Positions 42,734-52,416 of a stretch of DNA of 64,000 bases are shown here, in pieces. The translations under genes and the position numbers were made by a program. The stretch lies in assembly GCF_018413605.1 (NCBI RefSeq), contig NZ_JAHCDN010000002.1, positions 496,001 to 560,000 of the forward strand, given 5' to 3'. Source of the DNA: Variovorax sp. PCZ-1. GTDB lineage: Bacteria > Pseudomonadota > Gammaproteobacteria > Burkholderiales > Burkholderiaceae_C. Below the pieces are notes generated by a model, which was not told the DNA's origin, ran no database searches, and saw only the letters and a list, made by a program, of their open reading frames with translations. Each line of letters starts with the position of its first letter. The stretch's first letter is position 1.

Positions 42734-43381
42734 TTAGTTGTCCTCAGCAGACTCTTGCTCATTCTCTCCATCATCTTCACCGGCCTGCGTTTGCAAGGCC
42801 GACTTCACTATCTGGAAGATTTCGCGGTAGACCTTGGCTTGGCGCTGCGCTTCGCCAGCTGCAGCATCGGGCACGATGGCTTTTTTGGCTTGGCGGATGA
42901 GGGAGCGCAGGTGCTGTGTGTCTGTCTCGGGAAATTCGTTCATCCATTGCTGGAACGCGCCATCGACCGCGATCAGATCATCACGCCATTTCTCGGCGCG
43001 GTGCAGCATCAGCGTCTCTGTGGCACTGCCTTTTTTGGCGGCGGTCACTGCAGCTTCAATCGGCGCGGGATCGACCTTGCGCATGAGCTTGCCGATGTAT
43101 TGCATCTGGCGGCGCTTACCTTCAAAGTTGCTGATGCGTTTGGCTTCTTGCACGGCGTCCATTAGCTTCTCGGGCAGATCAAGCTTCTTCAAGCGTGATT
43201 CAGGCAAGTCAATCAACTGCACACCGAGCTTTTGCAGAGCATCGCTCTCGGCTTTTTGTTTGGCGCGGCTGCCGTCGAATTCAGCTTTGAGCTCCATATC
43301 GAGCTCGCTACCATCGGCGACGAATTCGCCTTTGACGTAATAGCCATTCGGGCCGCGCCCGGTTTTTTGTCCGCGTGTCAT
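42734..43381 (-). CDS. darP: Dual-action ribosomal maturation protein DarP
   Basis: The 215-residue DUF615 (YjgA) protein helps 50S ribosome subunit maturation. It starts MTRGQKTGRGPNGYYVKGEF and carries SDALQKLGVQLIDLPESRLK and RRQMQYIGKLMRKVDPAPIE, conserved in the family. The C-terminus is acidic. Length is normal. It is separated by 12 bases from the end of the tautomerase gene on the same strand. Confidence 0.9.
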   Translation of the reverse strand: MTRGQKTGRGPNGYYVKGEFVADGSELDMELKAEFDGSRAKQKAESDALQKLGVQLIDLPESRLKKLDLPEKLMDAVQEAKRISNFEGKRRQMQYIGKLMRKVDPAPIEAAVTAAKKGSATETLMLHRAEKWRDDLIAVDGAFQQWMNEFPETDTQHLRSLIRQAKKAIVPDAAAGEAQRQAKVYREIFQIVKSALQTQAGEDDGENEQESAEDN

Positions 43382-43393
43382 TGAGTCGTTTCT

Positions 43394-43582
43394 TTACTGT
43401 CGTTCAGACCATTGGATGCCACCCGTGGCCCAATTTTGGCGGGGGATGTCGTAAATCAAAATATCGACGCTCTCGGGCTTGGAGCCGAGGCTATCGACCA
43501 CGGCTTGGGTGAGCGCTTTGACCAGCGCGGTTTTCTGCTCAGGCGTGCGGCCTTCCATCATTTCTACTTTGAGTGTGGGCAT
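43394..43582 (-). CDS. 4-oxalocrotonate tautomerase-like protein
   Basis: The 62-residue protein starts MPTLKVEMMEGRTPEQKTAL, with the catalytic Pro right after Met, and has VDILIYDIPRQNWATGGIQW. This is the 4-OT family size, forming hexamers that tautomerise enols. Upstream in-frame ATGs would add 54 residues, but the Pro must be N-terminal, so 43582 is the right start. It is divergent from the dienelactone-hydrolase gene and may belong with it in aromatic breakdown. Confidence 0.85.
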   Translation of the reverse strand: MPTLKVEMMEGRTPEQKTALVKALTQAVVDSLGSKPESVDILIYDIPRQNWATGGIQWSERQ

Positions 43583-43649
43583 GGGGTTTGTCCTCTTGGG
43601 ATGGGGTGAATGGATGGGAATATGATGGATTATTTCACGGAGATAGCTC

Positions 43650-44552
43650 ATGCTCACAAATAACGACCAAATGCTAGATGCTTCCAGCCTCTTGGACAGT
43701 GTCCATGGCCAATCCCCAAGCCGTCGCACGCTGCTCAAAACCACGGCGCTGGGCGTGGGTTATGCGGCTTCGGCAGGCACAGCTGTGGCGCAAACGGCCA
43801 TCAAAACCTCTTCTGAAGGCCTGACCGTGGGCGAAGTGATGGTCGATGTGACGGGCTTTAAAGTGCCGGCTTATGTGGCGCGACCTGCGGGCAAGACGAA
43901 TTTGCCGGTGGTGTTGGTGATTCAAGAAGTTTTCGGTGTGCACGAATACATCGCTGACACCGCGCGCCGCTTCGCCAAAGCGGGCTACATGGCGATTGCC
44001 CCCGAATTGTTTGCCCGCCAGGGTGACCCCACCAAATACAACGTGATTGCGGATTTGGTGCGCGAGGTGGTGAGCAAAGTACCCGATGGTCAAGTGATGA
44101 CGGATCTGGATGCTATGGTGGCTTGGGCGCGCGCCAATGGTGGCGATACGAATAAAGTGGCCGTTACTGGCTTTTGCTGGGGCGGGCGTATCACTTGGCT
44201 CTATGCCGCGCACAGCCGTAACGTCAAGGCAGGCGTGGCTTGGTATGGTCGCTTGGTTGGCCAAGCTTCGGAGCTGACTCCTAAGCATCCGGTGGATGTG
44301 GTGAGCGCTATCCATGGCCCAGTGCTTGGGCTCTATGGCAGCGCAGACACGGGCATACCGATGGACACCGTGGAGCGCATGAAAGTGGCCTTGAAGACCG
44401 GGAGCGCTGCTGCGCAAAAGAGTGAATTTGTGGTCTACGACGGCGCACCACATGCTTTCCATGCCGATTACCGCCCCAGTTACCGCGCCGAGCCAGCGGC
44501 GGATGGCTTCAAGCGCTGCGTGGAGTGGTTCAAGACCCATGGTGTGGCTTGA
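43650..44552 (+). CDS. Dienelactone hydrolase family protein with Tat signal
   Basis: The 300-residue protein has a twin-arginine signal (PSRRTLLKTTALGVGYAA) and an alpha/beta-hydrolase DLH domain: VVLVIQEVFGVHEYIADTAR, nucleophile GFCWGGRI (Cys), LGLYGSADTGIPMDTVERMK and PHAFHADYRPSY with the His. DLHs hydrolyse lactones in aromatic degradation. It is divergent from the tautomerase. A rho-independent terminator lies at 44645-44675. Confidence 0.9.
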   Translation: MLTNNDQMLDASSLLDSVHGQSPSRRTLLKTTALGVGYAASAGTAVAQTAIKTSSEGLTVGEVMVDVTGFKVPAYVARPAGKTNLPVVLVIQEVFGVHEYIADTARRFAKAGYMAIAPELFARQGDPTKYNVIADLVREVVSKVPDGQVMTDLDAMVAWARANGGDTNKVAVTGFCWGGRITWLYAAHSRNVKAGVAWYGRLVGQASELTPKHPVDVVSAIHGPVLGLYGSADTGIPMDTVERMKVALKTGSAAAQKSEFVVYDGAPHAFHADYRPSYRAEPAADGFKRCVEWFKTHGVA

Positions 44553-44644
44553 TCACGCTACCTACCAAGTTGCGTTGTTGGAAATCTTCGACGCAGGGGG
44601 CTTGACAGCTCGTGTAAGCTAAAAATTGTGAGGTTTCAAAGAAG

Positions 44645-44675
44645 CCGCCAAAACTGAGTGTTTGGCGGTTTTTTT
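44645..44675 (+). terminator. Rho-independent terminator
   Basis: CCGCCAAA-ACTGAGTG-TTTGGCGG followed by TTTTTTT is a textbook terminator for the dienelactone hydrolase gene on the plus strand. Confidence 0.9.
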
Positions 44676-44702
44676 GATGCTTTTTAAGGGCAAAATAGGC
44701 CA

Positions 44703-44747
44703 TTCGCCGGCATAGATACTGCGCGAAGTGCTATTATTTTTATAGTA
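44703..44747 (-). repeat. Dispersed 45-bp element, copy 13 (intergenic)
   Basis: TTCGCCGGCATAGATACTG, CGCGAAGTGCTATTATTTTT, ATAG. It lies 10 bases before the ZIP transporter gene. Confidence 0.75.
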
Positions 44748-44757
44748 TTTAGATGTC

Positions 44758-45546
44758 ATGACTTTACTTTCCATCTTACTGGGTACCTTGGCTGCAGGTG
44801 TGGGCAGTGTGCTGGTGGCAGCGCTGCTGACTTATGGCGTGTTGGCGCGCTTCACGCAGCATTTGCTCAGCCTCGCGGCGGGGGCCTTGTTGGCCACTGC
44901 TTTCATGCATTTGCTGCCTGAGGCAATCAACAGCTCGGCGGATGCGAAAGATTTGTTTGCGGTCTTGCTGGGCTGCTTGATTTTCTTTTTCTTGCTGGAT
45001 AAAGCGGAGCTGTATCACCATGGGCATGAGCACCACCATGGCCACTCGCACGATCATGCGCATCACGATCACAGCCACACTCACCACGAAGAAAGCAAGC
45101 CTTCAGGCGGCTGGGCGGTGTTGGTCGGCGATAGCGTGCATTGCTTTGGCGATGGCATTCTGATTGCCTCAGCCTTCATTGCTGATTTCAGGCTTGGTTT
45201 GGTGGCCAGCTTGGCCGTGCTGGCGCACGAGGTGCCGCATCACATGGGCGATCTGGTGGTGCTGCGCCAGACGGAGACGAGTGCCAATCCTGCGCTGCTC
45301 AAGCTCTGCATGGCCGGAGGCGTGACGGTGCTGGGTGGCTTGGTGGGCTATTTTTTAGTGGCGCAATTGCAAGATTTGCTGCCCTTCATGCTGGTGGTCG
45401 CATCGGGTAGCTTTATCTATGTGGCGCTGGCAGATTTGATCCCGCAACTGCAAACGCGCCTATCGCTCAAAGCGACTGCTGCGCAAGTAGCTTGGCTGGC
45501 TGTGGGCATTGTGCTGGTGACCGTGGTGAGCGGCTTGGCTCACTAG
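44758..45546 (+). CDS. ZIP-family metal ion transporter
   Basis: The 262-residue inner-membrane protein has about eight hydrophobic segments and a large His-rich loop near residues 85-115 with many HxH pairs. The ZIP metal-binding helices are AFMHLLPEAINS and LAVLAHEVPHHMGDLVVL. ZIP proteins bring zinc, or iron, into the cytosol. It starts at ATG 44758 just after a dispersed element and ends 12 bases from a converging gene. Confidence 0.92.
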   Translation: MTLLSILLGTLAAGVGSVLVAALLTYGVLARFTQHLLSLAAGALLATAFMHLLPEAINSSADAKDLFAVLLGCLIFFFLLDKAELYHHGHEHHHGHSHDHAHHDHSHTHHEESKPSGGWAVLVGDSVHCFGDGILIASAFIADFRLGLVASLAVLAHEVPHHMGDLVVLRQTETSANPALLKLCMAGGVTVLGGLVGYFLVAQLQDLLPFMLVVASGSFIYVALADLIPQLQTRLSLKATAAQVAWLAVGIVLVTVVSGLAH

Positions 45547-45558
45547 CCCGCATATCCT

Positions 45559-46554
45559 TTATCGCACTTGGTTTGCTAAATTCTTTCCAGTCGCAGGCAG
45601 GGGAATCAATCCTGCCTGCATCACCTGTGCATCGCCGCTTGACACAGCAGTTTTGAGAAAAGGCACGGGATTGATACCTCCCTTGCGGTTGCCAGAGATC
45701 ACAGCATAAGTCACGGCGCTCATCGGATAGCTACCTGCGCCGGCGCTGCCATCAAGATCAGCCGACAAGCTATCGCTGGCCCATTTTGCTTGCGAAAGTG
45801 CTTCACTGATGGTGGCTGCGCTGGGGGCAACGAAACGGTCTGCTGAATTGCGCAGTTCGGCAATGCCCAAGCCAGCGCGTTGCGCAGCGCCCAGGCTGTC
45901 ATAGCCAATCGCGCCAGGTGTTGTCTTCACGGCATCGAGCAAAGCCGCTCCGCCGCGCACGCTGCGGCCAGCGAGCTGCGATAGATTATTCGTGCTGCCA
46001 ACAGTACGTCGCCATTTGGAATTGCCACGTGCGATGTAGGTCGAAAACACATAGGACTGCCCTGAACCATCCGCACGCCAAACAGGTACGATCGCGCGGT
46101 TCGGCAAAGGCAGGCCGGGATTGACGGAGGCGATCAGGGAGTGATTCCATTGTGTGATCGTGCCCGTAAAAATATCGCCCAAGATATCGCCAGTGAGCTT
46201 GATGGGCTTACCGCCTAGTTCAGGCAAATTCACGATCACAGCCACCGCAGCTGCCGCCAAGGGCATTTGCCGCAAATTAGCTTGTTGCAAAGCGGCAGCA
46301 GTCAGTGGCACATCAGTTACGCCGAAATCCACTGATCCATCACGCGCTTGCGAAATACCTGCCGATGAGCCGCTAGGCTCATAGCGCGCCCCGCCGCTGG
46401 CCGAGCCGTATTGCGCAGTCCAGCTGGTCATGAGATCACGCATCAGGGTGGAGCCTGTGCCTAAAGTTTGCGCATTGGCGCTGAGGCATAGGAAAGCTGT
46501 ACTGAAAACGATGAATCGTGCTGCGATGCGTGTTTTGACTGCAATTGGCACCAT
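45559..46554 (-). CDS. PstS-like phosphate-binding protein
   Basis: The 331-residue protein has a signal peptide (RFIVFSTAFLCLSANAQ) and a substrate-binding fold of the PstS type: LGTGSTLMRDLMTSWTAQYG, YEPSGSSAGISQARDGSVDF and ADGSGQSYVFSTYIARGNSK, which contribute phosphate ligands. It may bind phosphate in the periplasm. No pst permease or ATPase genes lie beside it, so it may serve a distant system. Confidence 0.85.
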   Translation of the reverse strand: MVPIAVKTRIAARFIVFSTAFLCLSANAQTLGTGSTLMRDLMTSWTAQYGSASGGARYEPSGSSAGISQARDGSVDFGVTDVPLTAAALQQANLRQMPLAAAAVAVIVNLPELGGKPIKLTGDILGDIFTGTITQWNHSLIASVNPGLPLPNRAIVPVWRADGSGQSYVFSTYIARGNSKWRRTVGSTNNLSQLAGRSVRGGAALLDAVKTTPGAIGYDSLGAAQRAGLGIAELRNSADRFVAPSAATISEALSQAKWASDSLSADLDGSAGAGSYPMSAVTYAVISGNRKGGINPVPFLKTAVSSGDAQVMQAGLIPLPATGKNLANQVR

Positions 46555-46702
46555 GTTGTTATTCCAAATTTTTTAACGACGTGACAAGCGTATGGCAAAA
46601 ATGGCGCGTCGAAGACGAAAATATCTAGGATTTTCCCTAAAGTGGTGCATCAATAGTTGTACAGGCTGCTTGATTCAGCTGAAAAAACACGTTTGAAAAA
46701 CG

Positions 46703-48175
46703 TCAATATGTCAAGCCAGTTGGCTGGGGCTGAGCTTGATACAGCTGGCCAAATTGCATGTGGCGTACTTGCAGTGAACTGTGTCGCTTCGCATCGGGTA
46801 TGAATGTTTTTGATACAGCGGGCGTGGTGCAGACGTCGTTTAACGTTCCGCCAGTTGCCAGCCAAGCCAAACGCGCTGCACCCAGCGCACCTGCATTGTT
46901 TGAATCCTGATGCACCCGTAGTTTGATTCCCAAAATATCCGCCAACAATTGAGCCCAGCCTTCGCTGCGTGAGCCACCGCCGACCAGTGAGAGTGACTGC
47001 AATGGCGGATTCATCGTTGGAATACTACGCAAGCCATCGAGCAGACCGAAGCCTACGCCTTCGGCAACGGCATAAGCCAGATGCTCACGGCTGTGCGAGG
47101 AGCGCAGATTCATCCAAGCGCCTGTAGCGTGTGGATTGTTATGCGGTGATCGCTCACCATTGAGATACGGAAGAAACAGCGGTGAGCGATCTTGATCTTG
47201 TGCGCTAAGTGAAGTGGCTTCTTGCAGCAAAGCGGCTTCACTCGCGTAGCCGAGTAGGCGTGTGGCCCACGTCACTGCGCTGGCGGCGCTAAGCATCACA
47301 CTCATCACATGCCATCGCGCAGGCAAAGCATGGCAGAAAGCGTGCAGGGCTTGCCTGGGATTGGGCTCAAAGGCCGAGGTGCTCACGAAGATCACGCCCG
47401 ATGTTCCGAGCGAGACAAAGCCATCACCAGGCCGCACCAGCCCCATGCCCACGGCGCTGGCTGCATTGTCACCCGCGCCACCTGCCACAAGCACGCTCTC
47501 TGGCAGACCCCAGCGCTGGCACAGCGCGGGCTTGAGGGAAGCAGACACTTCGCTGCCTTCGATCAAGCGTGGCATATGACCTCGGGTTAGACCAGTCGCA
47601 GCCAGCATATGGTCAGACCAGTCGCGCCTTCCCACGTCGAGCCAGAGCGTACCAGCAGCATCCGACATCTCACTCACAGCCTCGCCAGTCAGCTGCAGGC
47701 GCAGCCAATCTTTGGGAAGCAAGACACGCTTGATTCTGGCAAACAACTCTGGCTCATTCTCACGCACCCACTGCAGCTTGGGTGCAGTAAAACCGGGCAT
47801 GGCGAGGTTGCCCGTGATCTGGCTAAGTTCAGGGATATCTTGGCTCAACTGCTTGCATTGCGCGCCGCTTCTACCATCGTTCCACAAAATGCAAGGGTGC
47901 AGCACCTGATCGTTGCCATCCAGCAGTGTTGCGCCATGCATTTGACCGGAGAGACCGATGCCGCGCAGTTGTGCAAGCGCCTGCGGATACTCGCGATGAA
48001 GCTGATCCATCACAGCTTCCAAAGCATGCCACCAATCCGATGGATTTTGTTCAGACCAGAGCGCTTGTGGGCGCTGTACGCTCAAAGGGGATCCTGTGGG
48101 GGCTATGACTTTATGCTGATCGCTCAGCAGCAGGGCTTTGAGTTCAGATGTGCCGAGATCGAGGCCGAGATACAT
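46703..48175 (-). CDS. xylB: Xylulokinase
   Basis: The 490-residue FGGY carbohydrate kinase phosphorylates D-xylulose. It has the N-terminal MYLGLDLGTSELKALLLSD, ILWNDGRSGAQC near 95, a GAGDNAASAVGMGLVRPGDG phosphate motif near 230 and SLVGGGSRSEGWAQLLADIL near 400. Length is normal. It is the last gene of an eight-gene polyol operon, so the xylulose probably comes from an alditol such as arabitol or xylitol oxidised by the upstream dehydrogenases. Confidence 0.93.
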   Translation of the reverse strand: MYLGLDLGTSELKALLLSDQHKVIAPTGSPLSVQRPQALWSEQNPSDWWHALEAVMDQLHREYPQALAQLRGIGLSGQMHGATLLDGNDQVLHPCILWNDGRSGAQCKQLSQDIPELSQITGNLAMPGFTAPKLQWVRENEPELFARIKRVLLPKDWLRLQLTGEAVSEMSDAAGTLWLDVGRRDWSDHMLAATGLTRGHMPRLIEGSEVSASLKPALCQRWGLPESVLVAGGAGDNAASAVGMGLVRPGDGFVSLGTSGVIFVSTSAFEPNPRQALHAFCHALPARWHVMSVMLSAASAVTWATRLLGYASEAALLQEATSLSAQDQDRSPLFLPYLNGERSPHNNPHATGAWMNLRSSHSREHLAYAVAEGVGFGLLDGLRSIPTMNPPLQSLSLVGGGSRSEGWAQLLADILGIKLRVHQDSNNAGALGAARLAWLATGGTLNDVCTTPAVSKTFIPDAKRHSSLQVRHMQFGQLYQAQPQPTGLTY

Positions 48176-48191
48176 GCTGGCCTATGCCGAT

Positions 48192-49127
48192 TTATGCAGC
48201 GCCCCGAAAACGGGTGAGGCTTTGCTTGCGGAATTCGCTGGGCTTCATGCCTTTGATTTCCAGAAAACGGCGATTGAAATTGGCAACATTGTTGAAACCG
48301 ATTTCGTAGCAGATGTAGGTGATCTGTTGATCTGTGTCCATCAGCAACTGGCAAGCGCGGCTGATACGTACGCGATTGACGAAATCCGTGAAGGTGTTAC
48401 CAGTGGCTTTGCGGAAGAAGCGACTGAATTTGCTCTCACTCATACCTAGCTCAGCAGCATGCTTTGCAGCTGAATGCTCATCTGCCAAGTGATCTGTGAT
48501 ACGGCTGACCACGGCGTGAATCTGATCAAGCGAAGCATCGTCATCTGTGCTTTGTAATTGTGCTGCAGACAGGAGTCGATAGTCGGTGCACGCGGCCAGA
48601 TCACTCAAGAAGTCGCAAAAAGCAGTGAAACGCTTGAGGCCGCGCAGATTCTTCACTTTATGCCAATGAAGCTCGGCGGATTCGGAGAGACCAAAAAATT
48701 CAATGCCGTGTTTGGCGCGCTCGAGGAGGGGCAGCACTTCGGTCAATTCCGGAATGGTGTCACTGGCGCGCACCAGGGGCTCATGAGAAAACTGAATCAC
48801 CAAATCGCGCTCAGCCACACCGCCTTCGGGCATGTCCATCGTGACCCAGTTGTGCGGCAACCGTGGGCCGGTCAATACCAGTTGCCCAGGTTGGAAAGGA
48901 CCAATCCAATCACCGACAAAGACTTTGCCGCTGGTTGCAGTAATCAGATGCAACTCGTATTCATCATGGTAGTGCCAACGCGCCAAGGGCGTCGGAAAGC
49001 CATGCGCTAAGCAGCGCACAAAGCCAACATCGGTAGACGACTCATACCCCAGATTCCGCGAGCGAACCAGCTCATTTTCAAGCTCTGGCTTGAGCAATCG
49101 GGGGGCAGAGTGGCGAACGGCGGGCAT
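48192..49127 (-). CDS. AraC-family transcriptional regulator of the polyol operon
   Basis: The 311-residue regulator has an N-terminal cupin-like sensor (ARWHYHDEYELHLITATSGK) and two C-terminal AraC helix-turn-helices (EHSAAKHAAELGMSESKFSR, then TFTDFVNRVRISRACQLLMD and TYICYEIGFNNVANFNRRFL). It is embedded in the operon between the dehydrogenase and xylB genes, so it probably activates the operon in response to a polyol. The ATG at 49127 gives the normal length. Confidence 0.9.
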   Translation of the reverse strand: MPAVRHSAPRLLKPELENELVRSRNLGYESSTDVGFVRCLAHGFPTPLARWHYHDEYELHLITATSGKVFVGDWIGPFQPGQLVLTGPRLPHNWVTMDMPEGGVAERDLVIQFSHEPLVRASDTIPELTEVLPLLERAKHGIEFFGLSESAELHWHKVKNLRGLKRFTAFCDFLSDLAACTDYRLLSAAQLQSTDDDASLDQIHAVVSRITDHLADEHSAAKHAAELGMSESKFSRFFRKATGNTFTDFVNRVRISRACQLLMDTDQQITYICYEIGFNNVANFNRRFLEIKGMKPSEFRKQSLTRFRGAA

Positions 49128-49178
49128 CGTAGATGGGCATTCAGTGGATTCGCGTAAGTGTATTCCTCAAATACCAAC

Positions 49179-50579
49179 TTATGCGCCGTACGCCTGGATG
49201 AAGGCTTGCACACGCGCATACGCATCGCGCAGTGCTTGTATCAATCGTGGGTCGCTGGCAAGCTCACCCCACAGCGTGGGATCTGCAGCGTAGGCCGCGA
49301 TCGGGTCAGAGGCCGAACAGATCGCATGTGCTGCGGCAGTATCCATGGCCTGATCTTGGTAGGTGTAGGGAATCGATCCCTGATGCCAGCGCTGCAAATA
49401 AGCCAGAAACAATGCTGGCAGCATGGCCACGCTTCGGATCGAGGCGCTGCTGCTACCCGACTGAGCCAGCTTATCGCGGATGGTGGGCGCTATCATGCCG
49501 GGAATCTTGGAAAACGCATCCATGGCCACACGCTGGTTGGTGTCGGCAATTGCAGGATTGCCAAAGCGATCGAGTACCACATCACGATACTTTTCAAGAT
49601 TAATCGGACAAGGCATTAGCACGGGAATGGCATCGTCTGTGACGTAGTCATAAGCCATCTTGCGGATGGCGGGGTGATGCGTACCTTCATGGATATATTG
49701 CAAACCTGCTAGTGTGCCTGCCCATGCGATGCAACTGTGGGTTGCGTTCAGTAAGCGAATTTTTGCTTCCTCATGGGCCTGCACTGATTGCACCATCTCC
49801 ACGCCGACTTTTTCCCAATCTGGACGTCCTGCGATGAAGTTATCTTCGATCACCCACTGAATGAAGCTCTCGCCCATGAGTGCGGCCGGATCAGATTGCC
49901 CTGTAGCGGCTTTCACACGTGCAGCCACCTCAGGTGTAGGGCGAGGTGTGATGCGATCCACCATGGCATTGGGGCTGGTGGTATTTGTTGTCACCCAAGT
50001 GAGCAATGCACTGTCACCCAGCGCTTCAATGAATTGCAGCAAACCACCACGCGAGCGATCACCGTTGTGGCGCAAGTTGTCGCAGTTCATTAGCGTGATT
50101 GCGCCTGCTTTGGCGTGCATACGTGCGCGTAGCAAGGTGACTAGGCCGCCATAGATGCTGTGCCCAGCACGGCCAGCTTTCACGGCATCTAGATCCGCAC
50201 GCAGGTCTGGGAATGTGACCCAGTCAAGGCGGTTTTGATCGTCGAGATAGTAGCCAGCTTCAGTGACGGTGAACGAGATAATGCGCGTGGCAGGATCAGC
50301 ACCGACTGCCACCAGCGGAGCCAGATCATCTTGATAAGAGATCACGCGCTCGATGGATGTAATGCGCGTGTAGCTGCGTTCGCCTTGCGGGGTGATCGTT
50401 TCTAGGGTGTAAGCGCCGCTCTGAGCTTGCAAAGCGGCAATGGTATCGAGCATGTCTGGGCGCAGATTTCCCGCAGCAATCGACCAGTGCTTGCCAGTCA
50501 ACTCACGCAGCTGATGGACATAAACCGCCTGATGAGCCCGATGAAAAGAGCCTAAACCTAAATGCAGAATGGTATTCAT
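49179..50579 (-). CDS. Mannitol dehydrogenase-family polyol dehydrogenase
   Basis: The 466-residue long-chain dehydrogenase oxidises a polyol to a ketose with NAD+. The NAD-binding strand MNTILHLGLGSFHRAHQAVY and NCDNLRHNGDRSRGG and the C-terminal catalytic KIRLLNATHSCIAWAG are visible. The family includes mannitol 2-dehydrogenase and D-arabinitol 4-dehydrogenase; next to xylB, D-arabinitol or a C5/C6 alditol is plausible. I chose the ATG at 50579, one base after the previous stop; an upstream ATG at 50591 adds four residues. Confidence 0.9.
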   Translation of the reverse strand: MNTILHLGLGSFHRAHQAVYVHQLRELTGKHWSIAAGNLRPDMLDTIAALQAQSGAYTLETITPQGERSYTRITSIERVISYQDDLAPLVAVGADPATRIISFTVTEAGYYLDDQNRLDWVTFPDLRADLDAVKAGRAGHSIYGGLVTLLRARMHAKAGAITLMNCDNLRHNGDRSRGGLLQFIEALGDSALLTWVTTNTTSPNAMVDRITPRPTPEVAARVKAATGQSDPAALMGESFIQWVIEDNFIAGRPDWEKVGVEMVQSVQAHEEAKIRLLNATHSCIAWAGTLAGLQYIHEGTHHPAIRKMAYDYVTDDAIPVLMPCPINLEKYRDVVLDRFGNPAIADTNQRVAMDAFSKIPGMIAPTIRDKLAQSGSSSASIRSVAMLPALFLAYLQRWHQGSIPYTYQDQAMDTAAAHAICSASDPIAAYAADPTLWGELASDPRLIQALRDAYARVQAFIQAYGA

Positions 50580-50580
50580 A

Positions 50581-51324
50581 TCACAGATCAAAATGGGTAG
50601 GCATCATGACCACATCGCGGATCGTCATGCCGCGCGGGCGGGTGAGCATGAACAAGATAACTTGAGCTACCTCAGATGCATCCAGCAAGCTGCCACTGGC
50701 CTTGGCCTCCTGCAATTTTTCAGCGGGCCAGTCGGCCAACAATGCAGTAATCACAGGGCCTGGTGAAACTGAGCCCACGCGGATACCATGCTTGAACACT
50801 TGCCTACGCACAGTTTGCACAAAACAATCGATCGCCCATTTGGAGGAGGCATACACGGGCTCCCAAGGCGTGGGGAAATGAGCCGCGAGCGAGCTGGTCA
50901 CGATGATGTCGCCGCGACCGCGCTCAATCATGTGGGGCAGTATGCCACGCACATTTTTCATCACGACATTGATGTTGAGGTTGAGCATGCGATCAATCGC
51001 TGCATCTTTGGCATCCACCAGATCGCCGCCCACATACAGACCAGCATTGGCGTGAAAGATGTCAAGCTGGCCTGTCAAATCGAGAATTTGATCTGGCATC
51101 GATGCACATTGCTCAGCGTCTAGTAAATCTAGCTTCAGTGGCAGGGCGTTTGTCCCCAGTTTGCTGCATGCTTTCGTAAGGGCGAGCTCATCATTGTCGA
51201 TCAACACGACTTTCGCTCCAGCTTTGATCAAGGCGTGAGCGCTTGCATAGCCAATGCCCGAAGCAGCCCCGGTAATGGCTGCGACTTGGCCAACGAGCAC
51301 AAGCTCTGAGTTTGATGAGTTCAT
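50581..51324 (-). CDS. Short-chain dehydrogenase/reductase, polyol-type
   Basis: The 247-residue classical SDR has the cofactor motif TGAASGIG and catalytic S-Y-K (SSLAAHFPTPWEPVYASSKW). The C-terminus THFDL is usual in the sorbitol/galactitol dehydrogenase group. It probably oxidises a hexitol or pentitol. It is the fifth gene of the operon, just downstream of the ATPase gene and before the mannitol dehydrogenase-type gene. Confidence 0.9.
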   Translation of the reverse strand: MNSSNSELVLVGQVAAITGAASGIGYASAHALIKAGAKVVLIDNDELALTKACSKLGTNALPLKLDLLDAEQCASMPDQILDLTGQLDIFHANAGLYVGGDLVDAKDAAIDRMLNLNINVVMKNVRGILPHMIERGRGDIIVTSSLAAHFPTPWEPVYASSKWAIDCFVQTVRRQVFKHGIRVGSVSPGPVITALLADWPAEKLQEAKASGSLLDASEVAQVILFMLTRPRGMTIRDVVMMPTHFDL

Positions 51325-51347
51325 GGCAGGATCAAATGGATCTGGGT

Positions 51348-52391
51348 TTAAGCGGCTGCGCGACTCACCACATGTCCAGAAGTATCAAACCAATGCGCTT
51401 GTGACGCATCGATCTCTAAGCTCACAGCTTCGCCAGTACGCAGACTGGTGCGGTCGTTCTGGCGCGATATGAATTGCGCTCCGGTGGATGTGCTGACGTA
51501 GATGAGCGTCTCAGCGCCAAGCGCTTCAATCAGATCAACTGTGCCATTGACAGGCGTGGCGTCTTTGCTGCGAACGGCAATGCTTTCAGGCCTCAGGCCT
51601 ATAAAGCCACCCGTTGCGCCACGGGGCGCTTGCTCAGCCACTGGTGCAGGCACTTTTTGCAAGGGCATGACATTCATCTGGGGGGTGCCAATGAATTGCG
51701 CCACGAATTGATTGGCCGGCTTATCGTAGAGTTCCAGCGGCGTGCCTACTTGCTCGATGATGCCATCGCGCAGCACCACCACGCGATCAGCCAAAGTCAT
51801 GGCTTCGACCTGATCATGCGTGACATAAATCGTGGTTGCACCGAGGTCGCGATGAAGCTTGGCGATTTCTACGCGAGTCTGACCGCGCAGAGCCGCATCG
51901 AGATTGGAGAGTGGTTCATCAAATAAAAATACTTTGGGCGAACGCACGATGGCGCGGCCAATCGCTACCCGCTGGCGCTGACCACCTGAGAGCTCCTTGG
52001 GGGTGCGTTGCAAATACTGCGTGAGATTGAGAATACGCGCGGCGTTTTGCACCTTCTCATCCACAATCTTGGGGTCGACTTTGGCCAACTTGAGCGCGAA
52101 GCTCATGTTTTCATACACGCTCATGTGGGGATAGAGCGCATAGCTTTGAAACACCATGGCCAGATCACGCTTGCTTGAGGGAAGGTGTGTGATTTCTTTG
52201 TTGTCCAAAGTGAGTTGACCACCATCAATATTCTCCAAGCCGGCAATCAGGCGCAACAAGGTGGATTTGCCGCAGCCCGAAGGGCCAACGAAAACGATGA
52301 ATTCACCTTGGTTGATGGTCAGATCAATGCCTTTGATGGCGCGATGGCTACCGAAGAATTTTTCGATACCTTTGAGTTGTAAGTAGGCCAT
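51348..52391 (-). CDS. ABC transporter ATP-binding protein (polyol uptake)
   Basis: The 347-residue MalK/UgpC-type ATPase drives polyol import. It shows Walker A FVGPSGCGKSTLLRLI near 38, Q-loop VFQSYALYPHMSVYENM, signature PKELSGGQRQRVAIGRAIVR, Walker B FLFDEPLSNLDAALRG, H-loop YVTHDQVEAMTLADRV, and a C-terminal TOBE part that ends ASQAHWFDTSGHVVSR. It is the fourth gene of the operon, after the permeases, and would power both of them. Confidence 0.95.
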   Translation of the reverse strand: MAYLQLKGIEKFFGSHRAIKGIDLTINQGEFIVFVGPSGCGKSTLLRLIAGLENIDGGQLTLDNKEITHLPSSKRDLAMVFQSYALYPHMSVYENMSFALKLAKVDPKIVDEKVQNAARILNLTQYLQRTPKELSGGQRQRVAIGRAIVRSPKVFLFDEPLSNLDAALRGQTRVEIAKLHRDLGATTIYVTHDQVEAMTLADRVVVLRDGIIEQVGTPLELYDKPANQFVAQFIGTPQMNVMPLQKVPAPVAEQAPRGATGGFIGLRPESIAVRSKDATPVNGTVDLIEALGAETLIYVSTSTGAQFISRQNDRTSLRTGEAVSLEIDASQAHWFDTSGHVVSRAAA

Positions 52392-52416
52392 GGTGATGAT
52401 CTCCAGAAAATGAGTA